Of a DNA stretch of 64,000 nt, positions 1 through 8,092 are shown piece by piece; the first letter of the stretch is position 1, and each line of letters opens with the position of its first letter. This stretch comes from Pedobacter sp. Hv1 (lineage in GTDB: Bacteria > Bacteroidota > Bacteroidia > Sphingobacteriales > Sphingobacteriaceae). The notes beneath the pieces are model-generated. The model was not told where the DNA came from, did not search any database, and was given only the letters and a program-made list of their open reading frames with translations. The stretch lies in NCBI RefSeq assembly GCF_001412215.1, contig NZ_LLWP01000009.1, positions 602,495-666,494 on the forward strand, read 5' to 3'. Both the position numbers and the translations under genes were made by a program.

Positions 1-1
1 A

Positions 2-64
2 ACCATGTTTAGCAGAAAAGAAGCAGGTAAAAAACCAGAAATCGACCTGAAAAAACTCCCTTAA
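2..64 (+). CDS. 3' end of an unidentified gene (partial)
   Basis: An open frame enters from the left edge and stops with TAA at 62-64, giving 20 visible residues that are lysine-rich and end in LKKLP. It lies 46 bases before the YwbE-like gene on the same strand, so the two could be cotranscribed. Too little is visible to name a family, and the frame could also be chance. Confidence 0.4.
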   Translation, partial: TMFSRKEAGKKPEIDLKKLP

Positions 65-110
65 CCATTAACAAGAGAAAACCAGGGCACTCCAAAATAC
101 GTTAAGTAAT

Positions 111-311
111 ATGCAAGGACAAAACAGAAAAGATATTTACCCAGGCCTAGAAGTAGGCATCATTTTAAAGAAAGACCAAAGAAATGGAAACATCACTTAT
201 GGAGTTGTTAAAAATCTATTAACTTCATCTGCTTTTCATTCAAGGGGAATAAAGGTGCGCTTAGAAGATGGGCAGATAGGTAGGGTTACAGAAATTGTAG
301 AAGAAACCTGA
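111..311 (+). CDS. ywbE: YwbE family protein (DUF2196)
   Basis: A 66-residue basic protein with the whole-length signature of the YwbE family: an N-terminal RKDIYPGLEVGI stretch, a central KDQRNGN segment, then SRGIKVRLEDGQIGRV near the C terminus. The length fits the family. YwbE proteins are small, cytoplasmic and of unknown function; the fold is expected to be a small beta-barrel. The stop codon lies one base before the next gene's ATG, so the two are probably translated from one message. The family call is secure but no function can be given. Confidence 0.9.
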   Translation: MQGQNRKDIYPGLEVGIILKKDQRNGNITYGVVKNLLTSSAFHSRGIKVRLEDGQIGRVTEIVEET

Positions 312-312
312 T

Positions 313-828
313 ATGAAAAAAATAGGCATTGTTTTTCTTTTATTGTTAGGTGCTGTGAATGGCTTTGGTCAAGAGATAGAGAAAGGCAAAGAAACAAGCA
401 TTATATTGTATTGTGGGGCTAGGAAAGTTGATCCCGCAAAAGGACCAATTTATATTGTGAATAATAAATATATCATGTTTCCGACGGGAGACTTTGGTTC
501 GAGGTTGCAAGTGAGCGATATTGAACGATTAACAATTCCTAAAAAATCAGATAGTTTAGTTCAATTGTATGGCGAAAAGAGTAAAAATGGCGTTGTTAAA
601 CTTGATTTATATAGTAACGTTAGCATCTATCAAATAGATGAGCTATTTGATTTATTTCGCATTAAAGATAAATATCGCTCCTTACCCCTATACCTCAATG
701 ATGAATTGATAACAGATCGGGCTAATTTTTTTATCACGGCAACAGCAATTAAGAAAGTAAAAGTAGTGAATAAACCCACTGCCGAAGTGGCCGATCTTAA
801 ATTTATTGCGATAAAAACAAAACCTTAA
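313..828 (+). CDS. Secreted protein with TonB-plug-like motif, unknown function
   Basis: A 171-residue protein with a clear Sec signal peptide (hydrophobic residues 5-17, likely cleavage after FGQ near residue 20). The mature part resembles the plug domain of SusC/TonB-dependent receptors: an IYIVNNK segment, then VSDIERLTI and YGEKSKNGVVKL, matching the usual D-I-E-x-x-x-V ... YG-x-x-x-x-NGV pattern. No beta-barrel follows, so it is a stand-alone domain. A second, weaker repeat of the same kind may lie around LPLYLNDELI near residue 125. It is probably periplasmic. It starts one base after the YwbE-like stop codon. The function is unknown; the plug similarity is by eye only. Confidence 0.75.
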   Translation: MKKIGIVFLLLLGAVNGFGQEIEKGKETSIILYCGARKVDPAKGPIYIVNNKYIMFPTGDFGSRLQVSDIERLTIPKKSDSLVQLYGEKSKNGVVKLDLYSNVSIYQIDELFDLFRIKDKYRSLPLYLNDELITDRANFFITATAIKKVKVVNKPTAEVADLKFIAIKTKP

Positions 829-896
829 TCGTCTGTAAATTGTAATGATAGTGCAATTATCTTTTTAAAAAGTAACAAAAAATTAATCGCCACGTC

Positions 897-904
897 TATA
901 TTTG
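897..904 (+). promoter_or_regulatory. Candidate -7 promoter box (TATATTTG)
   Basis: An exact match to the Bacteroidota -7 consensus TAnnTTTG, 19 bases before the ATG of the DUF4834-type gene. No clear TTG -33 box is visible upstream, only an A/T-rich tract, so the call rests on the -7 box and its position. Confidence 0.4.
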
Positions 905-923
905 TGTTAATAATATAATAAAA

Positions 924-1175
924 ATGGGTTACTTATTAAACTTTATACTGATTTCAATCATCGTACTTTGGGTTATTCGACTTTTGTTCCGAATGATATT
1001 TCCAGTGATGTTAAAAAATGTTTTCGGTAACATGCAGAACCAAGCTGCGGGTCAACAACAACAACGCTCTACTAAGCCAGAGGGTTCAATTTCAATTGAT
1101 TATATGCCTAAAAAAGAGAAAAAGGGCAATGCAGATAAATTAGGTGATTTTGTAGACTACGAAGAAATCAAATAA
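924..1175 (+). CDS. DUF4834-type small membrane protein
   Basis: An 83-residue protein with one N-terminal membrane segment (about residues 4-24, followed by more hydrophobic sequence to residue 35), a glutamine-rich linker, and a polar C terminus ending DKLGDFVDYEEIK. The length and the conserved 'GDYVDFEEI'-like tail match the Bacteroidota DUF4834 family, whose function is unknown. It is probably anchored in the inner membrane with the acidic tail in the cytoplasm. It has its own candidate promoter and sits alone, with 95 bases before it and 170 after it. Confidence 0.75.
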   Translation: MGYLLNFILISIIVLWVIRLLFRMIFPVMLKNVFGNMQNQAAGQQQQRSTKPEGSISIDYMPKKEKKGNADKLGDFVDYEEIK

Positions 1176-1345
1176 GCTTTTTCGAGCTTACCGTAGGCTA
1201 ATTTGTATTCTTATGGTTAAAATTTTAGGCATAACTATTTAATTTTAACAAAATTTAACGACTATTCATTTAAATAAAAACAATATTTGCTGTAGCATAA
1301 TTGAATATGTACTCGTTTAAAAGAATAAAACCTTTAATTATTTTT

Positions 1346-2059
1346 ATGAAAAATCTTAAACTAAGCCTACCAACTTTATCAGTTCGTTTATATGCGTATT
1401 TGTTTTTAGCTGCTTTTAGTGTACTTTCTTTGGGCGCTTGTAAAAACAAAGAACAACCCGTAGTAAATATAAGTAACATTAGAATAATCAATGTTTCGCC
1501 AACTGGAGCTACATTTAATGCTTACCTAAACGAAAAAAAGGCAAACGCTGCCGCTCTACCTTTTAGTGGAGCAACAGGTTACCTACAAGCAGAGCCAGGT
1601 ACTTATGCGGTAAAATTGACTACGTCAACTGATGTGCAAAGCTTATTGACCAAAACTGTGGCGATTTCAAAAGACATTGCTTATTCTTTTTACGTTGTAG
1701 ATAGAGCACCAAACTTAGATGGTTTATTGATTGTAGATGACATGAGTATGGCCACATTGGATAAAACATTCGTGAAATTTATCAATCTAAGCGTTGATGC
1801 ACCAGCACTTGATCTGAAAATAAAGGATGGAGCAAGCATTACCACAGGTAAAGCTTACAAGGCATCGAGTACTTTTACAGGTATGGAAGCAAAAACCTAT
1901 ACTTTCGAAGTTAAAGATGCAACTACCGGAGTAGTAAAAGCTACCTTAACCGATGTTAATTTAGCAGCTGGCCGTTTTTATACCATTGTTGCCAAAGGAT
2001 TATTAACACCAGGAAATAACGAACAAGCCTTTGGTGTACAAGCTTATATCAACCAATAA
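1346..2059 (+). CDS. DUF4397-type surface or periplasmic lipoprotein
   Basis: A 237-residue protein with a lipoprotein signal: hydrophobic residues 15-29 and the lipobox LGAC with Cys32. The start at 1346 is chosen because it gives a conventional lipoprotein signal peptide; in-frame starts upstream (TTG 1301, ATG 1307) would add 13-15 residues. The mature part is beta-rich, with two similar halves containing VNISNIRIINVSPTG and FVKFINLSVDAPALDL, the pattern of DUF4397 proteins (immunoglobulin-like domains common in Bacteroidota lipoproteins). No enzyme motif is seen. A binding or structural role is possible but not shown. Confidence 0.7.
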   Translation: MKNLKLSLPTLSVRLYAYLFLAAFSVLSLGACKNKEQPVVNISNIRIINVSPTGATFNAYLNEKKANAAALPFSGATGYLQAEPGTYAVKLTTSTDVQSLLTKTVAISKDIAYSFYVVDRAPNLDGLLIVDDMSMATLDKTFVKFINLSVDAPALDLKIKDGASITTGKAYKASSTFTGMEAKTYTFEVKDATTGVVKATLTDVNLAAGRFYTIVAKGLLTPGNNEQAFGVQAYINQ

Positions 2060-2107
2060 TCTTTATTTAGGTATATATAAAATGGATGGTGTTATGCCAT
2101 TCTGTAC

Positions 2108-2147
2108 AATAGCCAGCAGGTGATGATCCCATTATCTGCTGGCTATT
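2108..2147. other. 12-bp perfect inverted repeat after the DUF4397-type gene
   Basis: The arms AATAGCCAGCAG (2108-2119) and CTGCTGGCTATT (2136-2147) are perfectly complementary around a 16-base loop. The element lies 49 bases after the upstream stop codon. No run of T follows, so it is not a typical intrinsic terminator in either direction. It may still end transcription, stabilise the 3' end of the mRNA, or belong to a dispersed palindromic repeat. Confidence 0.5.
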
Positions 2148-2228
2148 GACATTAAAATCCAATCTAAAGAGGTTCTAAATATAATACGTCCAATTATTTT
2201 ATTTCCTTTTTTATCTCGACCAATTTTC

Positions 2229-2236
2229 TATTTTTG
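2229..2236 (+). promoter_or_regulatory. Candidate -7 promoter box (TATTTTTG) for yfhO
   Basis: An exact match to TAnnTTTG, 28 bases before the ATG of the YfhO-type gene. A T-rich tract lies at the -33 distance but no clear TTG. A chance match is possible in this AT-rich sequence. Confidence 0.35.
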
Positions 2237-2264
2237 GGAAATCGTTTAATTTTAATTAACCTCA

Positions 2265-4724
2265 ATGAATAATTGGTTTAATAAAAATGGCATCCATGTA
2301 GCCATTCTTGCAGCTTTCTTAGTAATCTGTTTTGTCTATTTCAGTCCTGTATTACAGGGAAAAGCACCGCTTCAAAATGACGTAGTTCAGTCTAAAGCGA
2401 TGCAAAAAGAAATTATGGACTATAAAGCCAAAGATGGTACTGCACCACTTTGGACCAACCAGATGTTTGGCGGGATGCCCGCTTATCAGATTTGGGCACA
2501 ATATGCCTACAATGGAGCAACTTATGGTATTGCCTTAATTACCAAAGCTTTGCCAAATCCGGTGGGTACAGTATTTTTATTGTTAATCGGCGCCTACTTT
2601 TTATTTATCGTACTCAAGGTAAATCCTTGGCTAGCCGCTGCGGGAGCTATCGCCTTTGCCTTTACCACCTATAATTTCGTACTTATTGCAACCGGGCATA
2701 GCAATAAAGCCTTAGCTATTGGCTTTTTTGCCCCTATCATAGCAGGAATAATATTAACCATGCGTGGTAAATATTATTTGGGTGCAAGTTTAACCGCCTT
2801 GTTCTTGGCTTTAGAGATCAGGTCAAATCACGTGCAGATGACGTATTACCTGTTCTTATCTATTCTAATTTTTATTGGAATTGAAGTTTATCAGGCCTAT
2901 AAATCAAAAACACTTCCAGTTTTAGGTAAAGCAATTGGATTTTTATCACTTGCGGTAGTTTTGGCGGTAATGGTTAATGCCAGTTTATTGTGGACCACAT
3001 CAGAGTATGCCAAAGAAACCAATCGTGGTAAATCTAACCTAACAAGTACTTCAACCCAAAAAGATGCCGGCATGACTAAAGAATATGCCTATGGTTGGAG
3101 CCAAGGAGTTGGAGAGAGTTTTACCTTTTTGATTTCTGATCTTTATGGTGGAAGCAGTGACAGAAAACTGGACGATAAATCTGAAGTATACAAAACACTA
3201 ACAGAAGTTGGGGCTACACCTGAGCAGGCCATAGGTTTAGCACAACAGCTGCCACCTTATTGGGGCGAAAAACCAGGTACTTCTGGAGGTTATTATTTCG
3301 GAGCCATTGTATGTTTCCTTTTTGTATTTGGCTTATTCATTGTTCGTAGCCGTTTAAAATGGTGGGTTTTAGCCACAACCATTTTATTCATGTTGTTGTC
3401 TTTTGGTAAAAACTTCCCTTTAATATCAGACCTTTTCTATGACTATTTCCCTTTATACAATAAGTTTAGAGCGGTAGAATCTATTTTGGCTGTAGTAGGC
3501 TTAATGGTTCCAATATTGGCATTTTTAGCAGTTAAAGAGGCACAAGAAGGTAATATTGAGCAAAAAGTATTGGTCAAAAAATTAACTTGGGCAGCAGGCA
3601 TTACTGGTGGCTTTTGTTTATTGGTAGCCATTGCACCAACAATTTTCTTCAATTTCAAAACTTCTGGTCACGCTGATTTTGTACAACAATTAAGCAGTGT
3701 AGTTCAAAATAATGAATTGGGACAAAAGGTAGCCAATGCATTAGTTAAAGACAGGATCTCATTAGCACAAACAGATGCCATTCGCTCTTTCTTGTTTATT
3801 TTAGTGGGCTTCGGTATTGTTTGGGCTTTCATTACCAAAAAAATGAACATGCAATTGGCTTTTGGCCTATTGACCCTTGCCGTATTGATCGACATGTGGC
3901 AGGTAGATCGTCGCTATTTGAACAATACAAACTTTGAAAACAAATCGACATTGGCCAATTACTTCCAACCACGTGATGTTGATACTTTCATTATGGCAGA
4001 CAAGGACCCAGATTTTAGGGTCTATGATCAAACCATCAGTACTTTCTCTAATGCAAGTACATCGGCTTTCCACAAAACCATTGGTGGTTACCATGCTGCA
4101 AAACTGAAAAGATACGACGAGTTGATTGAGCACCAATTTGGAAAAAGTGTAAATATGGATGTATTGGACATGTTAAATGCCAAATATATCATTACACAAG
4201 ACCCACAGAATGGTTCTTATAAAATGCAAAGAAACAATACGGCATTAGGTAATGCTTGGATTGTAAGCGGTGTACAGTTTGCAAAGAATGCTGATGAAGA
4301 AATGAAAGCAATCAGCAGTTTTGATCCAAAGAAAGACGCTATTGTAGACGTGCAGTATAAAAAACTGATCGATACTACACGTTTAGGTGCAGATCCTTCA
4401 GCATTCATTAAGTTGGAAAGTTACCATCCAGATCATTTGGTTTATTCTTATAGTGCACCTAGAGACATTATTGCAGTATTCTCAGAAATCTATTACGATA
4501 AAGGATGGAACATGTATGTAGATGGGGTAAAGAAAGATTATTTCAGAGCCGATTATGTACTAAGAGCAGCTCAATTGGTAGCGGGTAACCATAAAGTTGA
4601 ATTTAAGTTTGAACCAACATCATACTACGTAGGAGAGAAAATCTCTTTAGCAGGATCGATCTTATTGCTTTTATTCTTAGGTTTTGCAGGTTATACAGAA
4701 ACCAAGAAAAAGAAAGCAGCTTAA
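2265..4724 (+). CDS. YfhO family multi-pass membrane protein
   Basis: An 819-residue integral membrane protein with roughly a dozen or more hydrophobic segments between residues 10 and 560 and one near the C terminus (about 790-808), plus a large soluble domain around 560-785. The N-terminal region (NDVVQSKAMQKEI, then WTNQMFGGMPAYQIW near residues 65-80) and the C-terminal EIYYDKGWNMYVDG motif are typical of the YfhO family. These proteins are related to lipid-linked-sugar glycosyltransferases of the GT-C type; in Firmicutes YfhO is linked to glycosylation of lipoteichoic acid. In Bacteroidota the substrate is unknown. It is transcribed alone and ends at a strong terminator. Confidence 0.85.
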   Translation: MNNWFNKNGIHVAILAAFLVICFVYFSPVLQGKAPLQNDVVQSKAMQKEIMDYKAKDGTAPLWTNQMFGGMPAYQIWAQYAYNGATYGIALITKALPNPVGTVFLLLIGAYFLFIVLKVNPWLAAAGAIAFAFTTYNFVLIATGHSNKALAIGFFAPIIAGIILTMRGKYYLGASLTALFLALEIRSNHVQMTYYLFLSILIFIGIEVYQAYKSKTLPVLGKAIGFLSLAVVLAVMVNASLLWTTSEYAKETNRGKSNLTSTSTQKDAGMTKEYAYGWSQGVGESFTFLISDLYGGSSDRKLDDKSEVYKTLTEVGATPEQAIGLAQQLPPYWGEKPGTSGGYYFGAIVCFLFVFGLFIVRSRLKWWVLATTILFMLLSFGKNFPLISDLFYDYFPLYNKFRAVESILAVVGLMVPILAFLAVKEAQEGNIEQKVLVKKLTWAAGITGGFCLLVAIAPTIFFNFKTSGHADFVQQLSSVVQNNELGQKVANALVKDRISLAQTDAIRSFLFILVGFGIVWAFITKKMNMQLAFGLLTLAVLIDMWQVDRRYLNNTNFENKSTLANYFQPRDVDTFIMADKDPDFRVYDQTISTFSNASTSAFHKTIGGYHAAKLKRYDELIEHQFGKSVNMDVLDMLNAKYIITQDPQNGSYKMQRNNTALGNAWIVSGVQFAKNADEEMKAISSFDPKKDAIVDVQYKKLIDTTRLGADPSAFIKLESYHPDHLVYSYSAPRDIIAVFSEIYYDKGWNMYVDGVKKDYFRADYVLRAAQLVAGNHKVEFKFEPTSYYVGEKISLAGSILLLLFLGFAGYTETKKKKAA

Positions 4725-4742
4725 AAAAATAATAAATTGTTT

Positions 4743-4780
4743 AAAAGCCCCAGATCTACAGATCTGGGGCTTTTCTTTTT
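4743..4780 (+). terminator. Strong intrinsic terminator after yfhO
   Basis: A perfect 14-bp stem (4743-4756 with 4761-4774) with a four-base TACA loop, GC-rich core GCCCCAGATC, followed by TTTTCTTTTTT. The A-run at its left foot would allow weaker function on the other strand. It lies 18 bases after the stop codon. Confidence 0.9.
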
Positions 4781-4809
4781 TGTGTCAACCCCAAAAGGAT
4801 AAATAAATT

Positions 4810-4865
4810 CAACTTTCAACCTACAACTCGTAACCCATAACCTGCAACCCACAACCCATAACTGC
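4810..4865. repeat. Heptanucleotide tandem repeat, eight degenerate copies
   Basis: Eight uninterrupted 7-base units of the form YAACYYR: CAACTTT, CAACCTA, CAACTCG, TAACCCA, TAACCTG, CAACCCA, CAACCCA, TAACTGC. The array is strand-asymmetric (no G on the plus strand except three), lies in the non-coding gap after the yfhO terminator, and is unlike the surrounding sequence. The core unit resembles telomere-like or short tandem heptad repeats seen in some bacterial genomes. The function is unknown. Confidence 0.7.
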
Positions 4866-4976
4866 CGAAAATAAACAGGTCATGTTAACAAATTAATAAA
4901 AATAAGGTAACATAATATTTTCTTAACAACTTGTTAATCTATGTCTTGCATTTTTGTAATCATAAAATAGATCAAA

Positions 4977-5069
4977 ATGCCAGAATTGTTTCTAGTTATC
5001 TGTTTGCTTGCAATTGTTGTTTTTTTCTTTAGTCCGTATGACTTGACTATTGATGAGGAAGAAGACTAA
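4977..5069 (+). CDS. Possible 30-residue membrane peptide
   Basis: An ATG-started frame of 30 codons: a hydrophobic stretch from about residue 4 to 18 (LFLVICLLAIVVFFF) followed by an acidic tail ending IDEEED. It has the composition of a single-pass membrane microprotein, and a near-consensus -7 box (CATTTTTG, around 4949-4956) lies about 20 bases upstream. It precedes the metallophosphoesterase gene by 50 bases. Nothing else proves that it is translated. Confidence 0.4.
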   Translation: MPELFLVICLLAIVVFFFSPYDLTIDEEED

Positions 5070-5119
5070 ACAAGACCATGCAATTTCAACTGTTTGCCAA
5101 ATAGGGCGTCAGGCATTTG

Positions 5120-5989
5120 ATGGCTCAAAAATTTTGTATGGAAAAGCGAGAAGTTGAGATAGCGGTAATTTCCGATGTACATCTGGGTACTTATGGTTGC
5201 CACGCCAAAGAGCTGTTAAAATATCTTAAAAGCATTAAACCAAAAATGATCATCCTCAATGGAGACATCATTGATATTTGGCAGTTTAGCAAAAGATACT
5301 GGCCAGAAACCCACATGAAAATCATTCGTAAACTCATGAAATTTGTGGTAGAGGGTGTGCCTGTTTATTATTTAACGGGTAACCACGACGAAATGCTGAG
5401 AAAGTTTGCAGATATGCACATGGGTGCCTTCCATCTTCAAAATAAATTGGTATTAGAACTTGATGGTAAAAAAGCCTGGTTTTTTCATGGAGACATATTT
5501 GATGTAACCATGCAACATTCTAAATGGTTAGCTAAATTAGGAGCCATTGGCTATGATAGTTTGATCCTCATCAACAGCTTTACCAATTGGTGCCTAACTT
5601 CTATAGGCAGAGAAAAAATGAGCTTTTCTCAAAAGATCAAGGCAAAATTTAAAGATGCCGTAAAATTTATCAATAGTTTCGAACAAACAGCAGCCGATTT
5701 GGCCATAGAAAAAGGATACCAATATGTAGTTTGTGGACATATCCATCATGCAGAATTAAGGGAGATTGTAACCGAAGATGGTACGGTAACCTATTTAAAT
5801 AGTGGCGATTGGGTAGAGAGTTTAACTGCATTAGAATACAATCAGCAACAATGGACAATTTTTAAGTATCAAGCTGCCGATTTTGAAAAAGACGAAGTAG
5901 AACAAGGTGTTTTATCAGATAGTGAAGATCTGCACAGCAAATTAGATATCAATACCCTATTGCAAAAGATCAAATTAGAAATTATTTAG
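5120..5989 (+). CDS. LpxH-like UDP-2,3-diacylglucosamine diphosphatase / metallophosphoesterase
   Basis: A 289-residue calcineurin-like phosphoesterase. All metal-binding motifs are present in order: DVHLG (near residue 18), GDIIDIW, GNHDEM, FHGD and GHIHHAE, the layout of LpxH and its relatives. LpxH hydrolyses UDP-2,3-diacylglucosamine to lipid X in lipid A synthesis at the inner membrane. It is longer than enterobacterial LpxH (about 240 residues), and the Bacteroidota group is less well defined, so the substrate is inferred. ATG 5120 is preferred to the TTG just before it; ATG 5138 is also possible. The next gene, a glycosyltransferase, starts two bases after the stop, so the pair probably act in one pathway. 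Confidence 0.8.
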   Translation: MAQKFCMEKREVEIAVISDVHLGTYGCHAKELLKYLKSIKPKMIILNGDIIDIWQFSKRYWPETHMKIIRKLMKFVVEGVPVYYLTGNHDEMLRKFADMHMGAFHLQNKLVLELDGKKAWFFHGDIFDVTMQHSKWLAKLGAIGYDSLILINSFTNWCLTSIGREKMSFSQKIKAKFKDAVKFINSFEQTAADLAIEKGYQYVVCGHIHHAELREIVTEDGTVTYLNSGDWVESLTALEYNQQQWTIFKYQAADFEKDEVEQGVLSDSEDLHSKLDINTLLQKIKLEII

Positions 5990-5991
5990 TA

Positions 5992-6984
5992 GTGCAGAAA
6001 AGAATACTTTACGCCATACAAGGTACTGGAAATGGTCACATCAGCAGAGCTCGAGAAATTGTGCCCCTGCTTCAAAAACATGGAGACCTCGATATCCTGA
6101 TTTCTGGAACACAAGCCGATGTAAAGCTAGCAGAAGAGGTGAAATACCAATTACACGGATTCAGTTTTATTTTTGGTAAAAACGGAGGGGTAGATCATTT
6201 CAAAACCTATAAAAACATGGATTTGAGACGTTTCCGTAAGGACATGAAAATGTTGCCACTAAATGATTACAACCTCATTATAAACGATTTTGAACCAGTT
6301 ACAGCATGGGCCTGTCGCAAAAAAGGGATTGAAAGTGTTTCTCTTAGCCATCAGGCCTCTTTTACTTCACCTAAGGTGCCTCGCCCTAAGGTAAAAGACT
6401 GGGGCAAACTGATTTTAAATCGATATGCACCAACTACGCACCATGTAGGCTTTCATTTCGAAAGGTATGATGATTTTATTTATAGCCCAGTAATCCGTAG
6501 AGAAATCCGAAATCTAGAACCTACTAATTTAGGTCACTACACAGTTTATCTTCCGGCAATTGACGATCGTCATTTGGTTAAATTGCTAAAGCAGATTCCT
6601 TCCGTTAGGTGGGAAGTTTTCTCTAAACATACCCATCAATCTTATAGCGAAGGAAATGTTTTTGTTGAACCTGTAAACAACGAAAAATTTAACAAGAGCA
6701 TGGCCAGTTGCGAAGGATTGTTTACTGGGGGGGGCTTTGAAGGGCCAGCAGAAGCCTTGTTTTTGGGTAAAAAATTATTGGTGATGCCAATGAAATTCCA
6801 GTATGAGCAACAATGCAATGCTTACGCCCTAATGCAATTGGGTATACCCGTAATTTGGCCAAGCAACCATAATTGGGTGCCAGTTTTAGCAGATTTTGTA
6901 AAAAATGGCCAACAACATCAATTTCATTTCCCAGATCAAACAGCTTCAATAATTGATGAGGTGGTGAAGAATTTTGCCAGATAA
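5992..6984 (+). CDS. MJ1255/VC2487-type glycosyltransferase (GT-B fold)
   Basis: A 330-residue protein starting with GTG, two bases after the preceding stop. The N terminus has the GTGNGHISRARE motif and the C-terminal half has the nucleotide-sugar-binding stretch TGGGFEGPAEALFLGKK (from residue 245) with a further MKFQYEQQCNA motif, typical of the MJ1255/VC2487 glycosyltransferase family related to MurG-like GT28 enzymes. The acceptor is not known. Coupling to the LpxH-like gene suggests a lipid or envelope glycolipid substrate, which is inference. The GGG motif is encoded by a run of eight G (6727-6734), conspicuous in this AT-rich sequence. Confidence 0.8.
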   Translation: MQKRILYAIQGTGNGHISRAREIVPLLQKHGDLDILISGTQADVKLAEEVKYQLHGFSFIFGKNGGVDHFKTYKNMDLRRFRKDMKMLPLNDYNLIINDFEPVTAWACRKKGIESVSLSHQASFTSPKVPRPKVKDWGKLILNRYAPTTHHVGFHFERYDDFIYSPVIRREIRNLEPTNLGHYTVYLPAIDDRHLVKLLKQIPSVRWEVFSKHTHQSYSEGNVFVEPVNNEKFNKSMASCEGLFTGGGFEGPAEALFLGKKLLVMPMKFQYEQQCNAYALMQLGIPVIWPSNHNWVPVLADFVKNGQQHQFHFPDQTASIIDEVVKNFAR

Positions 6985-7014
6985 ATTTCTTTACTTTGCC
7001 TTTAACAAAGAGGC

Positions 7015-7995
7015 ATGATCAATCAATTTAGAAATTTAAGTCCAGTAAACCTTTTAATACTAGCCGCATATACAGTTTTTATGCGTTTAGCTATATTCAT
7101 TAACCTACCAGACCAACTGAATTTCGAATTTTTGGAACCTTATGCCAAGCTGTTTATCCAAATTCCGTTAACCAGTTCATTTTCGCCTTTGGCCAATCTG
7201 TGTTTTGCAACAGTAATTACTTTTGTTCAGGCCATTATATTTAACCGAGTAATCAATAATCATGGTTTGTTGGCTAAACCAAGCTACCTGCCAGGGCTCT
7301 TGTACATTACTGGTTCAAGTTTATTTCTTCAGTTTTTGATTTTAAGCCCTCCTTTGATCTGTAATTTTTTACTGATCTGGATCATGGATAAATTTCTGAA
7401 AATTGGTAAAACAACAAATGGGATGATGACCATGTTTGATGTGGGTATGATCATCGCCTTAGGTACGCTAATCTATTTTCCTTTCATTGTACTTTTGGTA
7501 ATGCTTTGGCTTAGTCTGTTATTGTACCGTTCTTTTAATTGGAGAGAATGGATTGCCGGGTTGATAGGTTTTTTGACTATTTTCTTCTTCATCGCTGTAT
7601 TTTATTATTGGAATGATAACATTACCCAATTTTATAAAATTTGGAAACCATTGGTCAACAAATTCCCTTCTGTACTTCAGATTAATTATAACGATTACCT
7701 GGTTTTGATTCCTGTGGCACTCATTATTGTGTTGGCTACTTTGCAATTGCGAGAGAACTTTTTTAGAAGTTTTATCAGTACCCGAAAAGCCTTCCAAATG
7801 CTGTTCTTTATGTTTATCATTGTAATGATCAGTTTTTATACCAAGCCAGACTTTCGTGTTTATCATTTTCTATTGAGCGTGCCACCAGGGGCAGTGCTGT
7901 TGGCCTACTATTTTTCTAACGCCAAAAAACGTTGGTTTTACGAATCATTATTTGCCGTATTGGTGCTTTGTATCCAGTATTTTTTGTTTGTTTAA
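7015..7995 (+). CDS. DUF6427-type multi-pass membrane protein
   Basis: A 326-residue hydrophobic protein with about eight to ten membrane segments spread over its length. It has no recognisable catalytic motif. The N-terminal INQFRNLSPVNLLILAAY and the central RSFNWREWIAGLIG segment resemble Bacteroidota proteins now grouped as DUF6427, often mislabelled as a beta-carotene monooxygenase. It starts 30 bases after the glycosyltransferase gene and may share its message, so a role in envelope assembly is possible. Confidence 0.65.
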   Translation: MINQFRNLSPVNLLILAAYTVFMRLAIFINLPDQLNFEFLEPYAKLFIQIPLTSSFSPLANLCFATVITFVQAIIFNRVINNHGLLAKPSYLPGLLYITGSSLFLQFLILSPPLICNFLLIWIMDKFLKIGKTTNGMMTMFDVGMIIALGTLIYFPFIVLLVMLWLSLLLYRSFNWREWIAGLIGFLTIFFFIAVFYYWNDNITQFYKIWKPLVNKFPSVLQINYNDYLVLIPVALIIVLATLQLRENFFRSFISTRKAFQMLFFMFIIVMISFYTKPDFRVYHFLLSVPPGAVLLAYYFSNAKKRWFYESLFAVLVLCIQYFLFV

Positions 7996-8038
7996 CCTTT
8001 TTTAACAATTTCACACCTTAAAACTTGCTAAAGATTAA

Positions 8039-8046
8039 TAGCTTTG
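8039..8046 (+). promoter_or_regulatory. Candidate -7 promoter box (TAGCTTTG) for coaX
   Basis: An exact TAnnTTTG match 46 bases before the coaX ATG, in the only sizeable gap between the upstream membrane-protein gene and coaX. No convincing TTG lies at the usual -33 distance. Confidence 0.4.
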
Positions 8047-8092
8047 TGTCCTAAAGTTTGAAGTCAAGTAGGGTTCAACTCTGATATGGTGA

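Noticed and set aside
7519..7866. 115-codon minus-strand frame opposite the DUF6427-type gene
   Set aside because: Complementary to membrane-segment codons; low-complexity composition and no start context.
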